Positions 11,504 to 22,937 of a DNA stretch of 64,000 bases are shown here, piece after piece; positions within the stretch are counted from its first letter, which is position 1, and every line of letters begins with the position of its first letter. This DNA comes from Guadua angustifolia (taxonomy: Eukaryota > Streptophyta > Magnoliopsida > Poales > Poaceae), in contig CM070514.1 in the NCBI GenBank assembly GCA_036346375.1, positions 11,870,463 to 11,934,462 on the forward strand. The letters are read 5' to 3'. The notes beneath the pieces are model-generated. The model ran no database searches. It had not been told where the DNA came from and was given only the letters and a program-made list of their open reading frames with translations. Made by a program: the position numbers and the translations under genes.

Positions 11504-12375
11504 CTAGGTTACGGACTTCAAGATAAAACACTTGCAACCAAAAACGCGAAAATGAGAAACACTGGGCTTTCGCCCATACCTCAACTCATAAGAAGTGCGA
11601 TGCAAATGTGCTCTCAAGAAAACGCGATTGGAAACATGACAAGCAGTAGCTATAGCCTCAGCCCAAAACTTCCTAGGAGTACTGTACTCGTCTAGCATCG
11701 TCCTAGCCATCTCAACCAAGGTCCTATTCTTCCTTTCCACTACGCCATTTTGTTGAGGGACGTATGGAGAGGAGAACTGATGCTCTAACCCAGACTCCAC
11801 ACAGAAACTCTCAAAGTAGGAGTTCTTGAACTCTGTGCCATTATCACTGCGTATAGCTCGTAATGCACCTGGGAGCTCAATAGACAACCTACTAACAAAT
11901 CCCCTGAAGTGAGAAAAAGTCTCATCCTTCGAGGCCATGAAAAATACCCAAGAATACCTCGAAAAATCATCAACAATGACAAGGACATACCACTTCCCTC
12001 CTGCCGATCAGACTCTAAATTTGGACCAACAAAGGTCCATGTGTAAAAGCTGTCTGGTGCATCACCATCACTACTTGGATCGGAGGATGAGAAGCAAGAA
12101 CCATCTTGCCATGTCGGCGGGGAGAGCAAACTAAGTCTTTGACCATCTTGAGTTTGGGCAAACCACTTAATAAGATCGCGGCTGCTAACTCTGGTCAAAT
12201 GATCAAAACCAATGTGACCAAGTCTCCTATACCAGAAGGAGAGATCACGGGACTCAGAAGCAATCAAACACCAAAGAGAGTCTCCAGAAGAAACAGAAAA
12301 ATCAGCACGAAAGACTCTCCCAAATCTAGAAATCCGCAAACTAACTCTCCGATGAATCGAGGATTCTACAAGCAT
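11504..12375 (-). pseudogene. Copia-1 integrase
   Basis: The minus-strand frame at 11785-12375 contains WYRRLGHIGFDHLTR, the start of the HHCC zinc region. The frame at 11504-11938 contains AIRSDNGTEFKN (second catalytic Asp), SPYVPQQNGVVERKNRT (catalytic Glu) and ARTMLDEYSTPRKFWAEA, the C-terminal part of the Copia integrase core. The two frames overlap with a shift near 11900, so the protein is broken. Confidence 0.85.
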
Positions 12376-12708
12376 TACTCTTGAAGCTTACCTCGAAAGA
12401 GTCATCGATAAGTCAGGAAACGTAAAGCGATTGTATTGCGGTTTACTTACTAAGGCAACATCTTTAAGAATAAAACTTTCATTAATGTAGATGGTACCTT
12501 TTGCAATGACCCTACGAAGACGCATCCCCAAAGGTGATCAACTCATCACCGGGGCTCGGACTAGGAAGAGAACCAACGAGAATCTCCGGTCATATGGCGA
12601 GAACAACCGAGTCAACAATCCAAACATCTCCTTCCCCATCCGATTTAACCCGATCAAGTCGAAGAGAAGACTCAAGATGGGATAAAGTGAAGACTTGGGA
12701 ACCCAATA

Positions 12709-15411
12709 TCAATTACACGACGCCTCAAAGTACCACCACAAAAGAAGAAGATCGACTCTAGTGTCTCTCTGACGCTCAACTCTAACAAGATCAGAAGAAG
12801 CAGTTGTAGTGGAAGATCTAGGAGCTGTCACTGGTTTGGCCCGCCGTGGTGCAAAGGCTGGACCATCCCAATGAGGCTGCCTAAATCTCCTACCCGAAAA
12901 CACCTCACGCCACTGATATCTACCTCGATGGGAAAAACGAGGAATATCAAGAGGACGGCGGAAAGACTGACCACGAGCAACTCCAGAACTAAAACTCGAT
13001 CAACAAAGATGAAAACCGAGTCTGGATGCTGCCCAAAAACAAAGCGACTTTCTAACTCGTTTAGAAGCGGTCGTGTTTTAGGAGCACTTTCAGTCAGGGA
13101 TGACCTCAATACCCCTAAGTGCAGCAACACGCCACGCTGGTGATCTTGGCGCGTCTAAAACAGAAATCTACTAGGTGACCATCCTTCTTCAGAAGGTGCA
13201 TGTGTACTTTGCCTTGTTAGAGGCGTATAACAGAGAAGCATCCTTCGGTCAAGTCCCATGGACCACACCAAGAGACCTAAACACAGTGGTGCTCACCGTG
13301 GGAGCAACCACAATCTCACCACTCTTGGAAGCACGTACAACTGAAGGCGGATGCGCCCGTGCGTGCTCCAAGTAATCAAATCCTAGACCTTGATTGAATC
13401 TGCTAACCTTGGACTGGTCTAGAATGAGATTGAGCTTCTTCTTACCTCCAACAAATTTCTCAAGAGTGCTCATGAGATACTCACACTCCCTAAGAGAGAG
13501 GCACAAGAAGAGCAAGGGAAGGAGTAGAAGAAGAGCCGAAGAAGAGGATTGAACAACGCGTGCATATTGTTCCCTATACACGGCTGCCTCAAATTTGAGA
13601 GACTCACAGGAAGCACAAGAAGCATTTCTAATTCTACCAACCTGGGCCTTTATCTTCTTCCTAAGCTCTGCGTGGACCTTATCCACGTCATCCTTAACCC
13701 CAATACACAGAAAGCAATCATTATCTGACTTAACTAGTAAGTCCTTAGCAAGTTGCGCACACTTGGCATTCAAAGCTTCATTATCAATTTTTAGTTGCTT
13801 ACAGCCCTCACATGAGCTGACTGGGTCCTTAGAAGCATGCAATTCAAGTTCATCATTTCTAGCAGAAAGCTTCCTAAGGTGACAACCCATGGCATCAATT
13901 TCAGCAAGTAGCTTAGGGCAATTTTCACAAGATGCAGTTGTGTGAGTATGAAGAAAACTATCATCAATAGGAATAGGATCAATAGAACATGTACTAGCAT
14001 CCTTCGACCTAAGAGCCTCAAGATCGAAACCACACTATCATGCAGGTCCTTAGGTTCTCCAACTCCTCAAGCAAAGCATCACAGAGAGTACAACTATCAG
14101 AGTCTCGGGAGGAACATGATTTAAGTGAAGCTAACTCCCGAGACAATCTATCTACCTCCTTCTCTAACTCAGAACACCTCGACCTAGCCTTAGCATGAAA
14201 CTTGCCTAATTTACAGAAGGCATCATTTAACTCGTCGAGGTGGGTACCTCATCCGTGTCATTTGACATTTCGGAGTCGCCACTTCAATGGCGCCGCCATG
14301 AAGCACATGCCGGAGAAGTCGTCGCCGCCTTTCTTCTCTTGCGGATCATCCTCGCCTTCATCGCTCCATGTCTCCGTGTCGGAGAGGTTGATGTCGTCGA
14401 GGGCGGCGAGGACGCGGTGGAAGAGCTTCTTGTTTTTGGAGAAGTTGCGGTACTTCTTCTCGTGCGACGGTTCACGAACTGGAGGCTTCTTGTTGCGGTT
14501 CTTGTCGGTGTAGTCGTTCTTGCCCAAACCGCCGACGCCGTTCTTGCCCTTCTCGGCTTAGGGTAGTTCGCTCGAATGTGGTTGGGGCCACCACACTCAA
14601 GCGGTGATCATGCCACCTCTCTTCCTCTCTCACACTCTCTTGTAAATATTGGAAAATTTTCGAGCGACAAGAGCAAGCTCATTTTCTGTTCCAGAATTTT
14701 ATCGCTTACGTCGCAAAGAGCGGAGAGAGAAAAACCAGAAGCAACGTCAAGAGAAAATCCAGAAGAGGACCCAATGGGATCGGTGACCAAAGCCATCGAC
14801 TGAGATTTCGTCTTCCGAGAGACGACATCAATCTCATGAGTCTTGAGGCGGAATAAAGCCCGCCAAGAGTCGAGTCGACAGATCGCTGGTGTCCTTGATG
14901 GTGGTCACCTTCATCTCCCAAACCCGAAGGTCGAAAAGCGGTCAAGAAATGCCGAGCATTGTCCGAGTCAGTATATACAACCGATCGCTCGGAGGTCGCT
15001 CAAAATCTTGGTAAACCGACCAAAGCACTCATCGAGACTCTCACCGTAGCGTTGTTCAAATTTGTTGTACTCGCTTGAATCGTCTGCCTCACGGTCTTGA
15101 TTTGAGTAGTGCCCTCATGGTAAGCATCGAGGGTTACCCAAATCTCGTGGGCGGAGCGAAGGTGAAAATCGATCATACTCATCTTGGCCGAGTCCTCAGA
15201 TGAGAATGTTCCTCGCCTTAGCATTTGCCTCAACGTCAGCCATATTGCCGGCCGTGACGTTCTCATCGGCAGGAACCTCATATGGGAGCTTCACCTTCTG
15301 CCATATCAGGAAGCCCTGGGCAGTGATGTATGACTCCATCCGGGATTTCCAAAAAGGAAAATCAACACCAGAAAAAATTGGAGGCTTGGTGGAATATTTG
15401 TCCGTCGCCAT
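12709..15411 (-). pseudogene. Copia-1 gag, frameshifted
   Basis: It starts at ATG 15411 (MATDKYSTKPPIFSGVD), then FPFWKSRMESYI: the N-terminal UBN2-type Copia gag fold. The frame shifts near 15200 (AKMSMIDFHLRSAHEIW) and again near 15080. A decayed zinc knuckle (CGGPNHIRANYPK) lies near 14580. A long helical segment at 13249-13890 ends in ECEYLMSTLEKFVGGKKKL, the coiled-coil tail seen in Sirevirus gags. It would assemble the virus-like particle in the cytoplasm; this copy cannot. Confidence 0.75.
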
Positions 15412-15451
15412 GGCTCTTGAGACCGGTCAAGATCTATGGAAGAGCAAAACC

Positions 15452-15462
15452 GCTCGATACCA
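15452..15462 (-). other. Copia-1 primer-binding site (variant)
   Basis: The minus strand reads TGGTATCGAGC two bases inside the 5' LTR. The initiator Met tRNA 3' end calls for TGGTATCAGAGC, so one A is missing here. Confidence 0.65.
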
Positions 15463-15464
15463 AT

Positions 15465-17120
15465 TGAAGGATCGAGATGGCTAACAGAGGGGGGTGAATG
15501 GTCGCAAATAAATTTTCCCCAAAATACTCCAACTAAAACCGAGAAAAGATCGCACAAGGAAATCGTGAAAACCCATAAAAACCGAACGACTAGACAACTA
15601 TGTGCATCCCTAGCTTACATGGATATTATCCATAAAATATGTGAGGATTTTTCAATCACAATCCTGGTTGTCAAGTGTCCAAAAGAAAGAGGAATCAATT
15701 CAAATACTTCTTTTCTAAAAGAGATCAAGCCAAAACACAAAAGTCTCTTTTAGAAAAGCAAAAGCAGATATTTCCAGAATCTGTCTTTAATTTGAACAGG
15801 AGGTTGGTGGGTTTCGGCTGCTCACAAAATTATGAGAAATTTTCTCCCTATGAGAAGATGAGTCGTAAAGCTCTCCACCAAAATTCAGATCAAAAAGCCA
15901 AGTAAAAAAATCATCATAAATCTATGAACACAGACAGTCAGAAACTTCGGGCAGAAAATTTGGGGCTCGGTTTTCACTTCAAAGCACCCAAACGGTGAAA
16001 CCAGTGGACTCCAAACTTTTTCTAAAGATGGGTATAGGAGTCCCGCACAATCTCCAATGAGAATCACTCCAGAAGGATTTTTCTATATTTTTCTAAAAAT
16101 CAAAGACTAACTACTGCGCGAAGAACAAGTTCTGGACAGAACTGGAACTTGAAAGAAGAGATGATCTCTACTCAATCAAAGAGTGCAAAAGAGATGTAAA
16201 ACCATATGAACACATTCAAAACATCCAAGATCAGCATTTAGAAGGAGGAGGCAAATCCAAATTGCATGAATATAGATTATGGAAAGTAAATGCGTAATGT
16301 AAACGCTGAATTTAAATTATGTAAAGTAAAGACATAATTTAAATGCGGAATTTAAATTCACAATGATGCAAAGAAATTTCTTTGTATTTCTGGTGGGAAG
16401 GTTTACAAAGCCCCACTTCATGTGGGCAAAGCTCAAAGGAGCAACTCAAACCTTCAAGGAGGAGGCCACCCTCCACCCCTATTTATACAACTCTTGGGTC
16501 ACCTACCACCCTTGGATGAGTCCCTCAACCCTAGGACACTCATCTAAGGGCTAGGATTAACCCACTCACACAGCCATGCAAGGGCTAACCCAAAACCCAC
16601 ACACATACCGGGTTTTCTTGCACGTTTTCAAAGCATACTACCTAGACCCGCTAACCTATCAACTAGACCGCAATCCGACGGCCCTCATTGATCCACGCAG
16701 CATCTAGCTAGCATCATCTCCTTTCCTTATCTTCTTGGCTTGCCGGACTCCGCCTCCGGTCATCTTCCGCGATCTCCCGACCGTCTCGACCTCCGCGCGC
16801 CTCGCCTAGTCCCGGTCATCCTCCGCCTCACCATGACCTAGCACCGCCGCCTGCAACCATCAAAGACAAGGAAAAACCTTTCACATAGCAATGCCCACAA
16901 ATATTTTCAATGATTATCCCACAATCATTAATCAATCATAATTAAGCCCAATGGTCCGGCATACGCCTCTGTGCCCGGTAGCACTAGGAAAAGCAACCAA
17001 CACTCAAATTGCTTCAATTTGAAGATCCAATTCAAATCAAACTCAATTTCGAATCAAACCAAGCTCAACACTTGTCAATTATTCATTACACACAAGGATA
17101 GACCTCCACATGGTCTTTCA
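15465..17120 (-). repeat. Copia-1 5' LTR (right copy)
   Basis: A 1656-bp LTR with TG...CA ends, nearly identical to 5999-7655. As the upstream LTR of a minus-strand element it would hold the active promoter. Confidence 0.92.
16480..16487 (-). promoter_or_regulatory. TATA box of the Copia-1 5' LTR promoter
   Basis: TATAAATA on the minus strand, within GGGTGGAGG-type flanks also found in the other LTR. Transcription would start about 25-30 bp towards lower coordinates and read into gag. Confidence 0.6.
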
Positions 17121-17125
17121 CTTGT

Positions 17126-17819
17126 CTTCTTCTTGGGGAAGGCCAAGTCGTCCTAATTATCCATCACATCATCATCATCATCTTTATCCTTGGTCTTGAG
17201 AGCAATGTTCTTCATGATGCTTGGTCCATCTCCATATTCTTCTAAAAAGAGCTCAAGTGCAGTGAGCTTCCCCAAGAGAGAAGTACCCATCAACTAATTC
17301 AAGTATCCAATTGTGAGAAGCACCACAAGTGTCTTGAACTCCTTGGGTAGCACCCTATGTATTCTTCTCACAATTTCAAGGTTAGATAACGTTAACCCAA
17401 CACATCTCAAATCATTCACAATGTTATTCATTCGAGAGAACATATCACTTGACTTTTCATAAGGTAGCATTTTGAAAGAGTCAAAGTGGTCCTTGAGAAT
17501 GAAAATCATAGCCTCTCGCACATTAGATGCACCTTCGTGAATCTCATGAAGAGTCATGAGTGGTGTTGAGATTACTCAAACGATTGAAGACATCAAGACT
17601 AGGAGAGCTAAAGATGGCATTCTTAGCTTGGGTTTTGAATTTCATGTTTTTGAACTCAACATCCATGAGTGCAAGTGAATTACATGGAGTGACAAAACCA
17701 TACTGAACAATAAGCCAAACATCAAGATTCAAGGCCTCAAGATAACATCTCATATGAATTTTCCAGTAAGAATAACTTTTATCATCAAATATACCAATAT
17801 TCACACTATCTCCTAACAT
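17126..17819 (-). pseudogene. Older Copia gag N-terminus, cut by Copia-1
   Basis: The minus-strand frames 17544-17819 (MLGDSVNIGIFDDKSYSYWKI, here quoted only in part) and 17294-17557 (MTLHEIHEGASNVREAM) together read as a Copia gag: FDDKSYSYWK, VWLIVQYG, then LKDHFDSFKMLPYEKSSDMF. The Asp-rich stretch KDKDDDDDV near 17175 continues it, and the frame ends at the Copia-1 target site. One frameshift lies near 17550. It is older and more decayed than Copia-1, which inserted into it. Confidence 0.75.
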
Positions 17820-17869
17820 CCTTGCTCAAGGTGGTAAAGCTCCAATTGAGCAACAAGGCTCTAGTACCA

Positions 17870-19140
17870 ATTTAAGTTTACCAGATGCCCAAGAGGACGG
17901 CAAATTATGATTCTTTTGGCAACAAAGCTTAATAAAATAATTGTACTTTAAAGGCTAAACCTATGTGCTAAGGGTTTTTGTGTAAGTTCTGCAACTTAAT
18001 TCCATCCATACATAATTCTAGCGATCTAGGAATTGAAATACATCAAAACAAATACGGAAACATAGAAGATACAAGAGGCAAAACTGAATATTTTACCAAT
18101 ATCTCGAAGATTCGATAATCTCCCCTACTTCTCATTAGAGTACTCTCGTAAGTGTCTATATCTGGCCTGAAACAATGGAAGGAATAAAGCTATCTGCTCT
18201 TGTAGTCCTTTTCACCTCTTGATAGGTGGACTCCAAACCTTTACAACGCTCCTGGATCCTTACATAAGTACCACCAAGGAACATCACCAAGTCAAATGCC
18301 TCCTAGTCGTCCAAGGGTCACCGAACTCCAAGAGTAATAAGCCCAAAAAAGCTCACTTGAATGTCTAAAGGTCAAGCAACTAGCAGTGATGCAGAAACTA
18401 GGCCTACTACTCTAAGTACTCAAAGGCCTTCACTAGGATGAACAATGAGATAAAATCGTCAACCTTTGTAAAAGAAACCCTATAGGTTCTATACATAGCT
18501 CCACTCCTCATAAATAACCGGTAGACATAAGTCTTCGAAATCTACTTTTCGGATCATCCAACCCACTTTGATCATATGGCTTAAACACTTTCCAACGATA
18601 AAAAAATATAGTCATTATGCATAGTCAAATCATTCGGCTGATCATCCGACCCACCCAGATCATCCAACCCTGTGCAAAGCATCGAGAGTACCTCCTCTGT
18701 CAAAATGATCCAACCGATGATCTAACCCACTTGGATTGTCCGAGTCACACAAATATCTTTGGAACATATCCTCTATGAAATTATTCTGACCAATAATCCA
18801 ATCCACTCGGATCATCTGAGTCCCATTAAAGTTTTCAAAACATGTCTTCTATTGAATTTATCCGACTAGTAGTCCAACCTACTCGGATCATCCGACTCCC
18901 ATTGAGATTTGCAAAACTTAGTCTGTAGAATTGATCTGACTAGTGGTTTGACCAACCCGGATCATCCAACTCCCATTGACATTTTCCGACCAAGTTATGA
19001 AATTTCAAATTAAGTCCAATCTTGGCAACGTCACTTGGTTTCTTGGTTTCCTCTGGCAAGATATGAACTAGAGAGACCTAGTGTTCATCACAACTAGATA
19101 CCCCATCCTCACAAAGCACAAGCTACTAGTCTTGAACTCT
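17870..19140 (-). repeat. LTR of the older Copia element, interrupted by Copia-2
   Basis: It follows a degenerate PBS (TTGGTACTAGAG on the minus strand, about 17859-17870) and starts TTAAGTTTACCAGATGCCC. From about 18540 to 18990 it carries a degenerate tandem array of roughly 85-90 bp units containing CGGATCATCCGAC-like imperfect palindromes. It is cut by Copia-2 at 19140; part may continue right of 30895. Confidence 0.5.
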
Positions 19141-19915
19141 TGAAGGATCGATAAAGTCGCCTAGAGGGGGGGGTGAATAGGAGTTTATAAAATTAAATTC
19201 TAATTTGCAGTGGAAGGATCGGACTGTCCGACTTCTAGTATCGGACTATCCGATATGTATCGGACTATCCGATACCTACAATCGGATTATCCGATCAAAG
19301 CAAGAACAGACAGATCTATCACAGGTTAAGGCAGAGCTAGGGTAGGCAACAAATGAGTAGAAGGCAAGTCACTAGTAAGCAAGAAACAGCAGTTACTTCA
19401 AGACAAATTTAATCAAGACAACAAGAAAAGACCAAACCAAAGATTCGATGCACGGTTGGTTTTTCCCGAAGTTCGGATCCTTGAGGGGATCCTATGTCTC
19501 CGTTGAGGCAGCTCGGTCACACTTGAGCCGGGGTCTCTCTCAACCCTTTTCCTCCCGGTGTTGCACAAAGCACTCGTTGGTTTCACTTCTTGATCCCTTT
19601 CCTTGCGGAGGCGGAATCACACCTTCACAAACTTCCAAGGCGCACCACAAGACGTCTTGGTGGCTCCCGGCGACTCCTAGCCATCTAGGAGACCTCAATC
19701 TCCAAGAGTAACAAATGGAGTGTAGATCCGCTCTTGAAAATCACTCTAGTACTCAAATGAACTTTCACGGTTTGAAATCTAAGCACTAGAAATCAACTTG
19801 CTTCAACTCTCAACAAATATCTCAAAGAACAACTCAAGAGAGAGCAAGAGAAAGACTTAGAAGCAATAAATGTTCAGCACAAGGTCTGTCCCCATAAATG
19901 AGGGAGTGGGTGGAG

Positions 19916-19923
19916 TATTTATA
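19916..19923 (-). promoter_or_regulatory. TATA box in Copia-2 left LTR
   Basis: TATAAATA on the minus strand, immediately downstream (in the sense of transcription) of the main palindrome array at 19968-20464. Confidence 0.55.
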
Positions 19924-19967
19924 GCCAAGACACAAAAACTAGCCATTCTGCACTGTGTCAGGCCCAC

Positions 19968-20464
19968 ATTGGACTGTCCGATACATGTCATCGGACTATC
20001 CGATATGTGCAAATTTCCAGATCGACTCCACCTCAGAAATTCAAATTCTTTTGAACGGAACACATATCGGATTATCCGATTACACACATCGGACATTCCG
20101 ATGATTCCAGAGAGATTTCAAAAGAACTCAGTAACTTTGAAAATCTTCTAAGTGTATATCGGACTGTCCGATATATGACATCGGACTATCCGATAATTCC
20201 AGAGAGTTTTCAATGAAGAAGAAGTTTTCAAAAACTTTCTAAGTCCATATCGGAATGTCCGATATCAAGCATCGGACAATCCGATAATTCCAGAGAGATC
20301 CATTCTCAACTCCTTAGAAAAATTCTCAGTCCTCATCAGACAATCCGATGTCAACTATCGGACAATCCAATAAATCCAGAGAGGACCAAGACTTAGAAAA
20401 CACACTCACACCGGAAGATCCGATATCACCGGACTGTCCGATGTTCAACATCGGATTATCCGAT
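19968..20464. repeat. Array of paired 15-bp palindromes, period about 90 bp
   Basis: Six pairs of ATCGGANNNTCCGAT-type palindromes. Within each pair the two start points are exactly 22 bp apart (7-bp gap). Successive pairs start 98, 92, 91, 86 and 93 bp apart. The middle three bases vary (CTG, CTA, TTA, ATG, CAA) while the 6-bp arms are kept, so the symmetry seems to be what is conserved. One extra degenerate copy starts at 20410. Confidence 0.85.
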
Positions 20465-20796
20465 AAAATCAGCAAAAAGACAACTGTGATGTGAGTGTTG
20501 TGCTTGGTGTCTTCCAAAACTAACTTTGTAAAAGTAGTTCATCTGAGCATAGAGATCATTTCTAAGACACCTACATCCCATCCCTCTTGATAGTACGGTG
20601 ATTCTATCGACTCAATTAAATTAAAATCTACACTAAGTTGACGTCGTTCTTCTTTTCTCTTTTGAGGGTCGTCTTTGTCCGTAGATGCGTTTCTTCTAGG
20701 ACTATTACCTGCTCATATACTCATTTAAGCCATTAGTCCCTTAAACGTTTGTCATTAATCATCCAAAACACAATTAGGGGCCTAGATGCACTTTCA

Positions 20797-20811
20797 ATCT
20801 CCCCCTTTTTG
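20797..20811 (-). other. Copia-2 polypurine tract
   Basis: AAAAAGGGGGAGAT on the minus strand, directly before the 3' LTR. Similar tracts recur upstream at 20889-20896, 20963-20970 and 21248-21258. Confidence 0.8.
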
Positions 20812-21303
20812 GTGATTGATGACAACACGTTTAAGACTTATCAATAATAAATGAATAATGATTTTGTGAATGAACAAGATATGTTGAGCTCCCCCTAAAT
20901 GTGTGCATTAGAGATTTGAGTGAGAATCAAATGCACAATTTAGTGGTGAGATTCGAGAGGAGCTCCCCCTATATCTTGGCATTCAGGTAAGATGTAACAA
21001 GTGATGAGGCTTTAAATGATATTATGAATGCAACGAAGAGTATTAGAGCCATTGTAAAATATGACACAATATATCAGAGCTAAAGTATACAAAGTATCAG
21101 AGCAAAAGTTAAAGTTACCAACTAACACCATAGAGCAACAGTTTACAAAAAGTAAATCCAAAATACATCCACCAACACATCCAAAAGACATCCAACAGTT
21201 TTACAACACAAGTGTTCACAGAGCATGATACTCAGGAATAAACATTTCTCCCCCCTTTGGCATCAAGGCACCAAAAAGGAAGAGAAGAACAGTGATCAGA
21301 CAA

Positions 21304-22847
21304 CTAATCTTCATCATCGCTCCCGGACTCATCTCCTGAACTCGCAACGTATTCTTCGGATGTGGATGGATCTGCACCAGCCGGAGAGTCGAAAGGATCC
21401 TCAGTGGAGTCGTCACTAGAGCAAGGAAGGTTCAGATGTTGCTGAATAGCCTTGAGCCTCTTCGCATTCTTCTTAGCCATCTTAACAAGAAATTTCAGAA
21501 CTCTGTCAGTAGTGGAGGATGATTGCGAAGAACCAGTTGGAGCAGCTGAACCAGAAGGAACGAGGTGGGTCACGAGGGACCACTTGCTTGATAGGTCTAA
21601 TCTGCAGCCCGAGATGCTTCACATCACATTCAAACTTCAGTTTGGAAACACCCTCAATGACCCTCATGATGTAGGGTGTGAAACCACAGCTACGCTTGGG
21701 GTCAAGGGAGTTGGCATGAATCTCATTCCAAATATAGAGAGCTACCATGAAGGGTCTTCCACCCGGTAGCATCCGGCTCAGAATATCATGAGTGTAGGAT
21801 AGTATGTGAGAGGCATCACCCTCCTTTGGAGCAATGGTCTTCCTGAGAAGTCTGTTGGCAGCTGCAAGCATTGGCTTCAGAAACTTGGTATGCCCTGGCT
21901 CGAAAGCAGAATCCTCAATGTACAGAGAATTGAGATTATCAGCAACCAAAGATCGAGTGTTATGAAGATCATCTTTGTCAAGGCTTTCTTCAGCTCTAAA
22001 TCCGAGAATCTATCCAAATCTGCCGACAGACATTCTGTATCGTACTCCTTCTGTCATCCATGTCATGTATTCATTTTCGACAAAGAGAGTGGCATAGAAC
22101 TGGGCAATTACCTCAGTGTTCCAATCCTGCTTCATACCCATTATGCGTTTAATGCCAAGTCTCTCACAAGCTTCGATGACATCATTGAAAACAGGATCAT
22201 CATAGACCTCCATGTACTCCCAAATCCCAATCTACCCATTGCATATTGACTGTGGGGCTTTTGCGAGGAAGAATGACAGTCTCATAGAAGTCTTGTTGAA
22301 AGAAATTCCAGAAGCGATTGTCCGAAGAGAATTTTCCTTTAAGCCAGGGATCGACTGATCTAGCCTTAGTGACTAATCCTGACTTGCCCTTATAGCTCAC
22401 GACTTGCCGCTGAAGATCAGGTCGTCGAGAGGGCTTGAACATCATAGGAAAGGGAAGATAGTCATCATCTGCAGCTGGTCCCTTTCCCTTATCTCCCTGA
22501 GATGGGGCACTGGAAGCAGCCTCTTTGCCCTTTCCTGACTGAGGAGGAGCACGCGCAGAAGGAGCATCACCTTGACAGCTGGGCTCAGAGATCATAATGC
22601 CCTTTTGCTTTGGCCCCTTAGAAACAACTTGCTTCTTGGATCTTCCTACTCCAGGATTTTGAGCTGGAGCAGTTTCCACTGCAGGTCCATCTTCCTCAGG
22701 CATAGATGCAGAAGTGTCTGAGGGCTTTCCTCGACTGACCACAGCCTTAGTCCGTTTATCAGTGGGAGTCTTCCTCTTGAATTGCCCCTTGTCATCAGTA
22801 TGGAGCATCCTCTTCAACTTCTCTCCCTTATCATCGCCAGCAGCCAT
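21304..22847 (-). pseudogene. Copia-2 extra sense ORF after pol (aORF)
   Basis: Read from ATG 22847 on the minus strand in three frame blocks: 22200-22847 (MAAGDDKGEKLKRML; Lys/Ser/Pro-rich, then DPWLKGKFSSDNRFWNFFQQ), 22010-22213 (VIAQFYATLFVENEYMTWM) and 21304-21949 (FKLRR-like Asn/Leu-rich part, then an acidic C-terminus SSGDESGSDDED). Two frameshifts separate the blocks; joined they would give about 500 residues. The middle motif resembles a domain often labelled 'putative plant transposon protein' in plant repeats. I see no signal peptide or membrane segment, so an envelope role is not supported. Sireviruses are known to carry an additional ORF at this place. Confidence 0.6.
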
Positions 22848-22937
22848 GGCAGAGATCTAGAAGAGACGATACAGGAAATTGAGACGATAACCGATGGAAA
22901 GGAAAGAAACTCCTCATTTTTGTAATCTCCTGGAAAC

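Larger units (their letters stand above)
5999..17120 (-). mobile_element. Copia-1: full-length Ty1/Copia (Sirevirus-type) LTR retrotransposon
   Basis: An 11.1-kb element on the minus strand, bounded by near-identical LTRs (5999-7655 and 15465-17120) and a 5-bp target duplication CTTGT at 5994-5998 and 17121-17125. Domain order on the minus strand is gag (from 15411), protease/integrase, RT, RNase H (to about 9564): the Copia order. A polypurine tract abuts the left LTR and a PBS-like site abuts the right LTR. Extra polypurine tracts upstream of the 3' LTR and the long 1.66-kb LTRs point to the Sirevirus group. All coding domains are broken by many small frameshifts. It inserted into an older Copia gag whose N-terminal part lies right of 17125. 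Confidence 0.92.
19141..20796 (-). repeat. Copia-2 3' LTR (left copy)
   Basis: A 1656-bp LTR, TGAAGGATCGAT...GCACTTTCA. It contains about 17 copies of the imperfect palindrome ATCGGANNNTCCGAT, mostly in pairs offset by 22 bp (19218/19240, 19259/19281, 19968/19990, 20066/20088, 20158/20180, 20249/20271, 20335/20357, 20428/20450). Confidence 0.93.
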
